Shown here: positions 1 to 9,423 of the stretch, piece after piece
How the letters are laid out: every line of letters begins with the position of its first letter
How positions within the stretch are numbered: the stretch's first letter is position 1
From: Turritopsis dohrnii
Taxonomy: Eukaryota > Cnidaria > Hydrozoa > Anthoathecata > Oceaniidae
Direction of reading: 5' to 3'
Length of the DNA stretch: 64,000 nucleotides
Assembly (NCBI GenBank): GCA_027922465.2
Contig: BQMF02000139.1
Coordinates: forward strand, 744,001 to 808,000
Position numbers and translations under genes: made by a program
The notes under the pieces: generated by a model
What the model saw: only the letters and a program-made list of their open reading frames with translations
Databases searched by the model: none
Told to the model about the DNA's origin: nothing

Positions 1-988
1 GGGGAAGAAATAATTTTAAATTGTTCGAATCTATCTCTATACCCAGAAACTGAATAAGATGACATGGTTGAAGAACTGATTTTTGAAAATTGATAGTAAA
101 GCCCAGATGTTGAAGAATGAAGATGAGAGTGTCTCTTGCCATCTCCACTTCCTCCTGAGTTGATGCTAAAATCAAGCAATCGTCCAGATAAATTATCAGA
201 CGAACATTTAACCTCCTTAATATTGCTACTGGAATTTTCAATAGTTTCGTAAAGACTCGTGGAGCTGGACCCAGGCCAAAACACAGGCAGAGAAACTGAT
301 AAATGTTTCCCTCCCATAAAAAACTGACATATCTTTGAGAGCTTTTGCTCAGAGGCACTGAGAAGTAAGCATCCTTCAGATCTATCTTTATCATATAATC
401 CCCTTTTTGTAACAGTTCCTTCAAAAGGGATAGGCCTTCCATCTTGAAGTGCTGATACGGAATGTGCCTGTTCAAATTCCTCAGATTTATTACTGGTCTG
501 TAACCCGACTCCTTCTTTGGGATAACGAAGATGGAGCTGAGGAAATGGCGCTGTGAAGGACTTTCCACAATCTCTATAGCTTGTTTGCGTAACATTTCCT
601 GAATTTCCTTGTTCACTATATTTTTTTCCTCTAACTCGAAATTTGCACTGTGAGGAGGCTGAAGTTGAGACGGGGGGAGGGACTGAAAAGGAATTTGATA
701 CCCTTTTACAAACCCTAAAATCTGAGGATCTTGAGTTAGAACTTCCCAATTTCGAATGTACCACTTCAGTCTTCCTGCTTGAGGTAGATTGGGGATTAGA
801 TCTTGTGGAAACATTTCCTTTACTAATGGGTGAATTTTTGAAAGAATAAGCTCCGAGTTTCTTACTGGCTTTAACAAAGGAATAGGAATAATTCTTACCC
901 CTCTGTGAGTTAAACTGGTATCTTCCTCTCGTGTTGAATAGCCCCCTGCCTCTCCCACGAAACAAGGGGCCCTTTCGAAAGGGCGCAT
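1..988 (-). CDS. DIRS-type reverse transcriptase (partial, runs off the left edge)
   Basis: An open frame, one base offset from gag, begins after a TGA near 1035; its first ATG is at 988. The protein opens with a linker (AGRLKWYIRNWEVLT, then VKGYQIPF) that I recognise from DIRS and related elements. The reverse transcriptase core follows: FVIPKKESGYRPVINLRNLN, then IKIDLKDAYFSVPL (first catalytic Asp), then IIYLDDCLILA at about 170-200 (the catalytic YxDD box), then FLGIEID. It would copy element RNA into DNA. DIRS elements also encode RNase H, a methylase-like domain and a tyrosine recombinase; these would lie left of the window. No stop is seen in the visible part. Confidence 0.85.
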   Translation of the reverse strand, partial: MRPFERAPCFVGEAGGYSTREEDTSLTHRGVRIIPIPLLKPVRNSELILSKIHPLVKEMFPQDLIPNLPQAGRLKWYIRNWEVLTQDPQILGFVKGYQIPFQSLPPSQLQPPHSANFELEEKNIVNKEIQEMLRKQAIEIVESPSQRHFLSSIFVIPKKESGYRPVINLRNLNRHIPYQHFKMEGLSLLKELLQKGDYMIKIDLKDAYFSVPLSKSSQRYVSFLWEGNIYQFLCLCFGLGPAPRVFTKLLKIPVAILRRLNVRLIIYLDDCLILASTQEEVEMARDTLIFILQHLGFTINFQKSVLQPCHLIQFLGIEIDSNNLKLFLP

Positions 989-1805
989 TGGATGTCGACC
1001 TACTTGATGTTGACTGGAAATTTGTAGATTTCTGTTTCAACCCAGTAAACAAACTTTCAGATTGTTTTAAAGCCTTTGCTTCCTTAGTCAACTGTGATTC
1101 GAACTCTTCCCCAAACAAAACAGTATTTGAGGCTACATCCAGAGACTTTGACTGATTCTTTAGAATGTCCTTCACTCTTGATTGTGACTCCATCAGAGCA
1201 GACAAGATATTTTCTCTTCTTTGATAAGATATAGAGTTGAATACTTGTGTAAACAACATAATAGATTGATCAAACAAGGTTGATATTTGATCCAAGCCTT
1301 CATCTGGCAAAGAATCCTCTCTTTCCCCCTCCATAGTTGCCCAGAGCTGGGACACTGGACCAAACACTCTCCACAATATTTCTTGAATCAATTTAAGATT
1401 TCGTTCATGCTTCAACGTGGAAAACTTCGAATTGGATTGCAATAAATTCTTGATGTAGTTATCCAGTTCAGGCACCTTTCGTAGATTACTCGGAACTGGG
1501 GAACTTTGCAAAATCTGTTCCTCTATGTCCTTATCAGCAATATGTATGCCCATATATTTATGCACATACTCCAATAAACCATTGGGTAATTTCCAAGAGT
1601 TCTCATTGCTCTCTGGCCCCAGCTCGAATCTTGGTCGTTTAGCTGGAGGCTCATGAATTTCTTCCTCTCCTTCACCGGACGTAATCTCGGTATCAGGTGG
1701 GATATTCTCTTCAATGCTGACCTGCGCCTGGGGCTGAACAGAATCAGATTGATGTTGAGTACTGGTTGCTGTCTGAGTCAACCTATGAAAGAGACGTTTG
1801 AACAT
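1..1805 (-). CDS. DIRS-type retroelement ORF1 (gag-like), partial at left edge
   Basis: I translated this frame by hand from an ATG at 1805 and found it open to the window edge, at least 600 codons. The first third is acidic and polar (EGEEEI, PPAKRPRF). The middle is helical with no catalytic motif. An RGRGRG tract follows near 930-960, and the rest is rich in serine, asparagine and arginine. This layout suits a DIRS-type gag that binds RNA and packages the element. Its 3' half lies over the reverse transcriptase frame, and the gag frame stays open through the whole overlap that is visible. No zinc knuckle is seen. The stop lies outside the window. The gag call rests on position and composition, not on a recognised domain. 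Confidence 0.6.
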   Translation of the reverse strand, partial: MFKRLFHRLTQTATSTQHQSDSVQPQAQVSIEENIPPDTEITSGEGEEEIHEPPAKRPRFELGPESNENSWKLPNGLLEYVHKYMGIHIADKDIEEQILQSSPVPSNLRKVPELDNYIKNLLQSNSKFSTLKHERNLKLIQEILWRVFGPVSQLWATMEGEREDSLPDEGLDQISTLFDQSIMLFTQVFNSISYQRRENILSALMESQSRVKDILKNQSKSLDVASNTVLFGEEFESQLTKEAKALKQSESLFTGLKQKSTNFQSTSSRSTSNAPFRKGPLFRGRGRGLFNTRGRYQFNSQRGKNYSYSFVKASKKLGAYSFKNSPISKGNVSTRSNPQSTSSRKTEVVHSKLGSSNSRSSDFRVCKRVSNSFSVPPPVSTSASSQCKFRVRGKKYSEQGNSGNVTQTSYRDCGKSFTAPFPQLHLRYPKEGVGLQTSNKSEEFEQAHSVSALQDGRPIPFEGTVTKRGLYDKDRSEGCLLLSASEQKLSKICQFFMGGKHLSVSLPVFWPGSSSTSLYETIENSSSNIKEVKCSSDNLSGRLLDFSINSGGSGDGKRHSHLHSSTSGLYYQFSKISSSTMSSYSVSGYRDRFEQFKIISS

Positions 1806-2089
1806 AGTCTCATTAGCATCAATTTCCTGCTAGAGTATGATTGTAACTCTGTAGCACACTTTACATTAAATCTTATCAGTAATCACGGAATGATTACTCA
1901 GATAATTGGCGAATTAAATACCTAAACTTATCCAATTACTTACTGTGCGTCCATTTTGTTTGGCGAGAATTGACGAAAAAAAAAAGGTCGTGAAGAATGA
2001 CTTTCAGCCTGAAGGCGTGAATGGGCGTATACACCAGTATTAGATCGGGCGGAGATTTTATGAAACGAAATTTGGAGTAAATTACAAAA
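1806..2089. other. Upstream flank of the DIRS element, no gene seen
   Basis: This is probably the 5' leader or terminal repeat of the DIRS element, since it lies directly upstream of the ORF1 start. It contains a short A-run near 1977-1986. The other end of the element is outside the window, so no terminal repeat can be matched. Confidence 0.3.
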
Positions 2090-2473
2090 GTTCTTCAAAT
2101 TTCATGAAATTTTGCATGGATTACATTTGAAAGGTGCTGATTTCAAATTTGACAGTCATTTTGTCAGAATTGACTAAAATTGGACAATTTGGGCCAAATT
2201 TGGACCAAATTTTGAAAGTTCTTCAAATTTCATGGAATTTTGCATGGATTACATTTGAAAGGTGCTGATTTCAAATTTGACAGTCATTTTGTCAGAATTG
2301 ACTAAAATTGGACAATTTGGGCCAAATTTGGACCAAATTTTGAAAGTTCTTCAAATTTCATGGAATTTTGCATGGATTACATTTGAAAGGTGCTGATTTC
2401 AAATTTGACAGTCATTATGTCAGAATTGACTAAAATTGGACAATTTGGGCCAAATTTGGACCCATTTTCGAAA
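2090..2473. repeat. Three tandem copies of a 128-bp AT-rich unit
   Basis: The marker GTTCTTCAAAT begins copies at 2090, 2218 and 2346, an exact 128-bp period. A fourth copy decays after 2474. Differences between copies are few (for example ATGAAAT against ATGGAAT, and GTCATTTTG against GTCATTATG). Each unit contains GACAGTCATTTTGTCAGAAT and CAATTTGGGCCAAATTTGG, both partly self-complementary. No coding potential is seen here or in 2474-2727. Confidence 0.85.
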
Positions 2474-2727
2474 AATCTTTAATTTTCATGAATAAACATC
2501 ATGTGTAAGATATTGGTGAACTGTTTTTCTAGCCCCGAAACATCATAGTGAATTGCAAAGCTGTCAAGATTAAGTTAAATAAATTCAAGAAGGGAGTAAT
2601 TTGATGAATTCTAGACTGTATCAAATTATTAGTCAGTGTACAAGTCATTCAGATATCTTGAAAATTAGCCTAAAGCAATTTCCTCAAGGGCTGATGCGGA
2701 AATTGTTCAAGCCATGAGGCTTCTAGT

Positions 2728-3546
2728 TTGTTTTATCCTTGTTTTGTAAACCATCGTATGAAACACTTTTGTGTAATGGCATGGCAGGCCTGTGTAATTT
2801 GAACATTAAGCAGGTTACATTGGCAGGAACCCACAACTCCGGTGCTGGCTTTGATGGACCTCTAAAAGTAGATTTGATGGTCTATTTGGCTTGCTAAAAC
2901 TCGAAACAAACCCAGGTAGCTGCTTTTATAGGAATCAAGACAAAAGTTTTGGGGAACAGCTTGGATTCGGTGTACGATACTTTGATATTGATACTTGCTG
3001 GCAGGATGAGGTCAAACCTGGTGAGCCATACGCCTGTCACGGTGGCGCTTTTGGAGGCCCAATTAGCAAGATGTTGCAGCAAATTGATGATTGGATGAAC
3101 GAGCCAGCAAATAGCGGTGAAGTCATTGTCATACACTTCAATAGAGACTATGAAAAGAGAAACAAAGACCGAATCGGAACCGAAATTATCCGAATGTTAA
3201 AGAGAAAGTGGGAACCCACTGCAGCCAAAAAGCAGTAAAAGATCTGACAATGCAGACGCGTGTTTCTGTGACGTTAGGTGACGCTGTCTACTACAATCAA
3301 CGCATCTACGTGATCATGCATACTGGACTACAAGGGAGTACAAGAGAACCATGGCTTTTCGATGAACGTTATGTTGGCTATATATGGAGGCCAACAGCTT
3401 GGACTAGTGGAATGAGTAATATGATGGATGAAAATAGGTGTGAACACGCCGCGTATACCGTATTTGTACGTTATGATCTCTCCGACAATTCAGGCTTATG
3501 TGTTCGTGATTTGGCTTATTTTTTTCTGTTCAACGTCCAAATTTAA
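2728..3546 (+). pseudogene. Broken PI-PLC X-domain-like secreted protein gene (copy A)
   Basis: This is a decayed relative of the intact copies at 35073-36053 and 49900-50883. It keeps [15 protein letters not shown] and the catalytic-type [12 protein letters not shown]. The frame then breaks near 2870-2900 and resumes with NQDKSFGEQLGFGVRYFDID, YACHGGAFGG and VIVIHFNRDYE. It breaks again near 3230, where KKQ is followed by a stop, and continues as LTMQTRVSVTLGDAV and GSTREPWLFD to about 3520, where the last 50 or so residues are lost. The signal peptide is also degraded. In the family the two histidines act in phosphodiester hydrolysis. At least two frameshifts make function unlikely. The 3' flank still matches that of copy C. 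Confidence 0.85.
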
Positions 3547-3965
3547 AATGTTAAGAAAAATACACGCTGAAAAACTTGTAATGTTTCATACCATGTGTAC
3601 ATCCCAGATCTGAACAGTGTGTTTCAGAATGTTAGAAAGGGAAATTTCAAAGCTATTTTTTAAAATTTTTTATCTGTAATTAACATTTCGGATAAAGCTT
3701 TTTCTGTTGAATTATATATATTCCGCCAGAAAAACTTGAAAATCTCTGCTTGTGTGTGGCACGAATGCACTTCATCAAATCATATCATATTGGCGCATAC
3801 TTCAAGTAAGACTGTACGACACGGATCCGTCTGACAAAGGACAGCGGCAAAACACGTCAGCCACAAGGTTTGCAAAAATAAAACCGACATCTGTCGCCCT
3901 AAGCCGATCAAACATCTGTCGAACTGTAAAAAATAGATCCAAGATGTGTTGTACTGTACTGATTG
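3547..3965. other. 3' flank shared with PI-PLC-like copy C
   Basis: This stretch aligns by eye with 51030-51560 downstream of copy C, for example the block around GACAAAGGACAGCGGCAAAAC here and GACAAAGAACAGCGGTAAAAC there. Similarity stops at about 3965 in GTACTGTACT, which marks the edge of the older Polinton. No gene is seen. Confidence 0.65.
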
Positions 3966-3969
3966 GCGG

Positions 3970-4858
3970 CGATTCACCATGCGCAAGTGAATGTACCATA
4001 GCGCCGGGTCGACCCATGCCATGTGAGGGACATTTACAACATCTACAACATCTACAACATCTACAACATAAGAACCGTATGATTGCGAGCATCTACCGCT
4101 TTCACGTCTATTTTCAGATACGTCTCATCTTGAAGCAACTTGGAATTGCTCTACCAAGTGAATTAAGCTTCAACCCCCGAGATAACAAATACAATTCAAG
4201 TGCGTTCAAGACGCTCTCTGCAGAGTTTGATATACCAGCTGACAAGTTCTTGTGGCGATACCCGGCTCGCATGCGAAGAACTGGTAAGAGTTGGGAATTC
4301 TACGTTCAAAACGATGTTAAGGCCGGCTTAAGTAGAGCTGGCATACAACGCCTGTCGCAGAGTACGCGGATGTACGCGCGAATGCTTTTAGAAAGTCAGG
4401 CGAGTGCACGTTCTGTTATAGGGGGTGATACTGGACGTGCTTTGGATGCGCAAAAGATCTTCATGACGGCCGTAGAACAAGCAATCCTGAAAAACACCTC
4501 TTTAGCGGAAGAGATTGGTAAGTTCCAGATCGGAACCTGATTTTGGTGTTGCGGTCGGTACATACCTGATACCCAGTGATTTAAAGCTTGGAAATCTCGA
4601 CAACATCTCTGATTTTTCGACAAAGCTTACCGTTGCGACGCACATCGGTAAACTAACACCACCGCCACCTAAACAACACTCCTTGGGAAGATTTCAGGGT
4701 TGCAGAATGGTTTCTTCACAACCTCCTCGTCATCCTCAAACATCTCTCGTTAAGCAAGTTCCAACGTCTTCCGCGGCTAAGCAACACGAAGAAGAAAAGC
4801 AGGCTCTCATGTGGGTAGGTGGTGGATTAATTGCGCTTCTTTTGTATTTCAAACCATA
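3970..4858 (+). pseudogene. Polinton conserved protein with C-terminal anchor (older copy)
   Basis: It is homologous to the product of 29767-30927 in the young Polinton. Shared blocks are YRFHVYF near 4090, the LP..LSF region, a long helical part with LLESQASARSVIGG (the relative has VLSSQASARSSILG), and GTYLIPSDLKLG (the relative has GIYMLPSDMNLN). A frameshift near 4530 moves the reading from the frame that stops at 4540 to the frame that stops at 4858. The end, KQALMWVGGGLIALLLYFKP, is a single hydrophobic segment typical of a tail anchor. An in-frame run of CATCTACAA repeats at 4030-4070 adds an HLQ repeat absent from the relative. Biochemical role unknown; conservation beside capsid genes suggests a virion or membrane role. 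Confidence 0.65.
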
Positions 4859-5480
4859 GCCAGTTGCCTATCAGACCAACCCCCAAAACTACGACTAGCC
4901 ATGCATTGCTCGCTAGAGCTATGACACCTTTCTTCAGAAAGTTTAAGAGCCAGCTTACAACACTTCCGATGATCCCTGGCAATGCAGCTCCAAGTTTACT
5001 TGCAAGTTTTCCAAGAAGGCGTCCAAGTGCTTTGAGCTGCTTCTTCACCCATTGCTGCACACCAGCTCTTCCAGAAGCAGCAGGAGGAGGACTTTCTCGA
5101 GTAGGAGCACCACCACCTGTGAGAGAGGTTACTGTCGTTGATATTACCAGCGAAAACGCTGTTAAGATTGAAACGATTGTGATCCCTTGCTCTCGAAAGA
5201 GGATACGAAGTTTCTCTCCTAGTGTTCTATCCTTGTCGGGTACTTTGAATACCGTCTCTTTGATGCGCGACCATTGGCTAGACAACTCCTTGCGGTTACC
5301 ACTGAGCACCTCTAGTCGATCTGCACGCTCCGCTTTAAAATTGGAGAGTGGTCGCTTAATCTCTTTTTCCATTTCAGGATTACTTGTTTCACCTAGTTTA
5401 CGTTCTTCTTTTGCTATTTCACTATCGAGTTCGCCTAATCTTGCTAAGTTGTTCTCCAGCTCCCCACGTATTCGTTTTAG
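4827..5480 (-). pseudogene. Membrane-active minor capsid-like protein, C-terminal half (older copy)
   Basis: It matches the C-terminal half of the 424-residue protein at 23609-24883. It has a coiled coil, then LGEKLRILFREQGITIVSIL followed by a hydrophobic stretch, a glycine/proline-rich linker, and an amphipathic segment, LGRLLGKLASKLGAALPGII, ahead of a final transmembrane helix. The N-terminal half lies at 6942-7554, across the hAT insertion. It overlaps the end of the preceding plus-strand gene by about 30 bases, so the two are convergent. A membrane-penetration role like that of adenovirus pVI is inference from the amphipathic pattern only. Codons are readable up to the hAT border at 5480. 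Confidence 0.65.
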
Positions 5481-6941
5481 CAGGGCCGTCGGAAGGTCTT
5501 TAACTTTGGAGGGGCAAAGTGTCCAAAGGGCACAATCCATTTTCACGAAGTTAAAATCCCGTTTTCAGATGGGGGGTCTTGGGGGCGCCGTAAGCCTCCC
5601 AAGTGGGGTCTGCAATTAACTGCTAATTAATCTTTGAAATTTTAGGTCTTACAGAACCACAGATGGCTTAAAAATAAAGTTACTATTAGGTTTCTTAAGT
5701 GCCGAACATCACAGTGGAGATGCGCTTTTTGACCATAAAAAATATTCTCAAAACGCACTTTTCCACTGCAATAAGTTCACTCGCTTTCTCAAGTCTTGCT
5801 CAGAAGATAAATGATATGCAAAATGGAGGAGACTTGTGGATGCAAAATGCATTGTGGAGTTTTATTAATAACTTGTTTAAAAACAGTGAAGACAGTAAAA
5901 AGTACAAGTTACAGAGTTTGTGTCGCTACTGACATCTTCTTACGAAATTGCTGGGGAATGTCTTTATCAACAAATTTTCCAAATGTGTTTAATGTTGTGT
6001 CGTTTTCGCGACAGAACTCGTTTGCTATATCTATTAAATTAAGTTCTTCGAGCGCTTCTTTATAGGTATTTAAAATCATACAATGGTTAAATCGATTTTG
6101 AGTCATGGTAGTACGAAGATTCTTCTGAGAGTTGAACAAGACCTTTCACTGACAGCATTTGTTGCTGGAGCAAGCAAAAGTAACTTGATCAAAGTTACAG
6201 CCTCTGAAAACAAAACTTTCTGTGCTTTTGACAACTTGCGCATTTCTTTTATTATGAATGGTACATCGATGTCAGCCTTGTTTAGATCTTGAATAAGCGT
6301 TCCAAGCAACGACAGCTGTGTTTCAAGATTGTTTTTGTTCAAATCATCTCCATAAAAATTGCAGATTGATGTCGTATGTTCTTCAAACGGCTTGCTGAAA
6401 ACGCGCTTTGATGCAGTTAACAATTGTGTCAAGCGATTCGAAGTAAATTTGTCGATAATGGCCTTCTATTGTGGTTGGGAATTCGGAAGGAGTAATAAAT
6501 ATCGTTTAATCATTAAATTACAGGTCTATATCAACAAATTATAATGTAACGACTTCTACTTCTAGAAACATAGCATTCACGTCTCTACTTTTCACAAACT
6601 ATAAACGGTCTTTTACTTTTACCTCCCATGAAAGAAAAAGAAAAAGGAGAACAATTTCTGATTTCCATAGAATTCCACATAAAAAGATTGAACTCAATTA
6701 GCTGGTTCTCATATTCAGTTGGAGATTAAAAATACAGAAGTTAGTTCGAAAGCAACCAAATGTAGAAACCGTTTGCCATAATTCTTTTTTCCAAATTGTT
6801 CGATAGGATTGCCGTAATAGAATGTGAGAAAACTCTTTCCTGTCGAAGAAGCCTTCATCACAAAAAGGGCACTTTTAAGTTTCTGAAAATTATTGGGGGG
6901 GGGGCACATGCCCCCTCTGCCCCCCGGCTCCGACGGCCCTG
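5481..6941. mobile_element. hAT element remnant with TIRs and 5-bp target duplication
   Basis: The left end starts CAGGGCCGTCGGAAGG and the right end finishes CTCCGACGGCCCTG, an inverted match. TTTAG flanks both sides (5476-5480 and 6942-6946). Removing the 1,461 bp plus one TTTAG restores the reading frame of the membrane-active protein gene it interrupts, which fixes the borders. Inside is a broken hAT transposase C-terminus. A 5-bp duplication is shorter than the usual 8 bp of hAT, and fits hAT groups reported with 5-bp duplications. Confidence 0.85.
5909..6432 (-). pseudogene. hAT transposase C-terminal dimerisation region
   Basis: Two overlapping frames (5909-6139 and 6103-6432) join by a frameshift near 6120. 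They contain LLLAPATNAVSERSCSTLRR, the hallmark of the hAT C-terminal dimerisation domain, followed by TMTQNRFNHCMILNTYKE, typical of ZMYM1-like/TTF-type hAT proteins in animals. The N-terminal zinc finger and the catalytic core are missing, so this cannot be an active transposase. It lies wholly inside the TIRs at 5481 and 6941. The 300-400 bp on each side within the element carry nothing else I can identify. Confidence 0.85.
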
Positions 6942-7554
6942 TTTAGTGCATCGTCTAAGCCCCTAAGTTCACGCAAACTAAATTCAATCCCTTGTTCACT
7001 TAAGATCTCCTTCACCTCTAATGTTTTTTGGGTGCCTTGCTCGAGCATTTCACCCAATACTTCCCTCGCATTTGAGATTTTGTCGAGGACTTGACTGTTA
7101 TCCAAGCTATCCATTTCAAGATTTTCTAGTTGTTTATGCATCCACTCTGGTGTACTATCAACACCTAACTGGTTTGTTATAGCCTCCTCACCACCTAGGA
7201 TTCCCTTAATACTATTTGGAGCGAGGAACCCTCCCTTTTTTTCGTTATTTGGTACCATTTATCATTTTTATAAAATTCAACTTTTGCGACACCTGGTGTA
7301 TTTGTTGAAGTTACTCGAAACCGATCCAAAGCCAAATTGGGATCTCCTTCTATACCGAGATACTTGTATAAACTTTTTATTGTCAGGCTTTTAATTTCTG
7401 TTCCCTGTGCACTTAATGTGCTTGGTATCTCAGAAGAATCGGCTGTGTTAGATATAAGCGGTGTAGTGTCATCATAGGAATTTTCTTCTACATCTTCAAA
7501 TTTACGGAAAGGTGTTTCATAATCAACTGGATCCATTTCTCTTATAATAAACAT
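6942..7554 (-). pseudogene. Membrane-active minor capsid-like protein, N-terminal half (older copy)
   Basis: Two frames overlap here: 7195-7554 (acidic N-terminus, YYDDTTPLIS-like region, IKSLTIKSLYKYLGIE) and the frame read from about 7258 to the hAT border (SLDNSQVLDKISNAREVLGE, FSLRELRGLDDALN). A frameshift near 7240 separates them. The end, RELRGLDDALN, lines up with RELLGLDKALRN of the young Polinton protein at 23609-24883, and the rest continues at 5480 on the other side of the hAT insertion. The start lies about 20 bp from the start of the divergent capsid gene, so a shared promoter is likely between 7555 and 7574. Confidence 0.6.
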
Positions 7555-7574
7555 GTATGGTATTGCAAACCCCT

Positions 7575-8798
7575 AAGGAATATATGGCTCGCTTTGCCTT
7601 CAACGCACCGCGTCAGCATGTGAAGATCTCGCATACACCAAGTACCATTGACCAGAATTAAACGCTACATGTGAGGCTGCCGAATCTAGGTGCTAATGAT
7701 GTCATTCTACCAGAATCGCTCAGCTCACGTTTGACATTAAGCTAAACTCCACCGATACAGGACGCTACATCGTCAACAACTTGGGAAAGGCGTTGATCGA
7801 ACAGTTGATTATCAGTTACGAAGGAAATATCATCCAAGACATTCAAAGTGTGGATGTGATGAAAATTTACAAGGACAGATGGCTATCTGAGGAAATGCAA
7901 GTGGAACGTATCCAACAGGGAATAGATCCGGAAGGTGATGTGAACAAGCTCAGAGTCACATCGGGTGCAACGAGTACTTCAACGAGTAAGTCCGCCCTGG
8001 CAGCTGTTTATGGTAACCGTTTTGCCATTCCTCTATGGGAATTTTTTGAACTCGTCAAACATCACCCCTATGTACAGCTTGATGATCGCTTAATCTTCAA
8101 AATAAAATTTGCAGAGTACGGAAACGTCATCAAAGATGCAGGATCAGGATCAAGTGCTTCGAAGAAAGATCCTGACGGCACCTACACTATCTCCAACATT
8201 GCTCTAGAATTCGACAAGACTCTGAGTTCAAACTAAAAGGTCTACAATGAACTTGCTAATAAACAATTACCCTACACGCGTGTTTTACAGCATAGAATTA
8301 TCCCTTTGGACAAGAAAGATACCGCCTGGAATATACAGGTAAACGTACCCAGTAAGAGTTTAAAAGCTCTTGTTCTATTCTTTCCTGATCCAGACAAACG
8401 AAAAGCATATGCTATGGATAACACCCATTACTACAACCCGAAAATCAGCAAGGTAGATATTACCATCGAAGGAGAGCCTAATCAGCTCTATACACATCGC
8501 TTATTCCAGAAGAAATGTATGCCCCGGCACGCAAGTATTTCACTTCCGACAAGCTGCTGCCGGCCATTAGTCCTTCTAAATTCTTTGATTCTAATTACTG
8601 TCTTTTTATCGACTTTTGAAGTGTTGCTGACAACACTCTACATGGTGCAGGGAGGAGCCTCAAAAACACTTCAGATGGTGTCACACTGCGGATCACCAAA
8701 AAAGCTGATGGTGCGGAGGCCATTTAATGTCACGTGTTTGTGCTACAAGATGGACAGATTAACTTCGCGAATGCACGCTTCCACCGTGTCCGCTACTA
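7575..8798 (+). pseudogene. Polinton major capsid protein, double jelly-roll type (older copy, broken)
   Basis: It aligns along its length with the young capsid gene (27518-29129): an N-terminal part with VRLPNLGANDVILP, the block LGKALIEQLIISYEGNIIQD, YGNRFAIPLWEFFEL, DPDGTYTISNIALEFD, KDTAWNIQVNVPSKSLKALV, YYNPKISKVDI, and a C-terminal part readable in other frames ending at TAA 8796-8798. Breaks include stops near 7652 and 8234-8236, a frameshift near 7735, and several after 8500. The protein would form hexameric capsomers of an icosahedral shell. It is followed at once by the ATPase, as in the young element. Confidence 0.8.
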
Positions 8799-8804
8799 AA
8801 AGAA

Positions 8805-9410
8805 ATGGACCTTGTTAAAGATCCTTGTACCGCAATTTTTTCAGGACCGACAGGCTGTGGCAATACGGAACTGGTTCTACGCTTACTACAGAATCAGTTC
8901 AAGCACCACTTTGACTATATCGTCATTCTCTGTCCTTCCCTTAGATGGAATACAACCTATAAAGCCTGTACGATTCTCTGGGAAGATGATGATGTTTTTC
9001 TGATCGAACCTACACCCAAACAGGACTTATTATATTGGATCGAGGAATTCACCAAGCTCTTCGCGGGGCAGGAAACATTGTTCATCATCGATGATTCTAT
9101 AGCTGATGAGATACTCGATAAGACGAGGAGTCCACTTCTAGATCTAAGTGCCACAGGACGTCATAAAAAGCATAGTCTATGGTTTCTCACCCAAGTCTAC
9201 ACAGCTCTTCCAAAGGCCATCAGACGACAGGTAAAGATGTTATTCGTTTGGTATCCTAAGGAGAAGAGTGACGTTAAGCTGATTGATGAGGAAACTAATC
9301 TCATCTCTAAAGACGACTGGAGTCACATCTTGCAAGACTTAAACGCTTCAGAACACGCATATGTTTACATACGATGTAAGTTCCCAAGGAGTTACAAGGT
9401 TGTTCAATAA
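8805..9410 (+). CDS. Polinton FtsK/HerA-type genome-packaging ATPase (older copy, 201 aa)
   Basis: The frame is uninterrupted. Near the N-terminus is FSGPTGCGNTELVLRLLQNQ, a Walker A motif in which the invariant lysine of GKT is replaced by asparagine. TLFIIDDSIADEIL supplies Walker B, and ATGRHKKHSLWFLTQVYTAL holds the sensor region. The C-terminus, EHAYVYIRCKFPRSYKVV, matches the family end. In Polintons and related viruses this ATPase pumps DNA into the capsid. The lysine loss should abolish ATP hydrolysis, in keeping with the decay of neighbouring genes. The start follows the capsid stop by six bases, so the two were probably cotranscribed. Confidence 0.85.
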   Translation: MDLVKDPCTAIFSGPTGCGNTELVLRLLQNQFKHHFDYIVILCPSLRWNTTYKACTILWEDDDVFLIEPTPKQDLLYWIEEFTKLFAGQETLFIIDDSIADEILDKTRSPLLDLSATGRHKKHSLWFLTQVYTALPKAIRRQVKMLFVWYPKEKSDVKLIDEETNLISKDDWSHILQDLNASEHAYVYIRCKFPRSYKVVQ

Positions 9411-9423
9411 GTAGTTTGTATAC

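Noticed and set aside
3752..3965. N-terminal extension of the older tail-anchored protein
   Set aside because: This part matches the 3' flank of PI-PLC-like copy C, so the open frame there is fortuitous.
4831..5619. 262-residue plus-strand frame
   Set aside because: It is the reverse of the membrane-active protein gene; only the minus-strand frame matches the young Polinton homologue.
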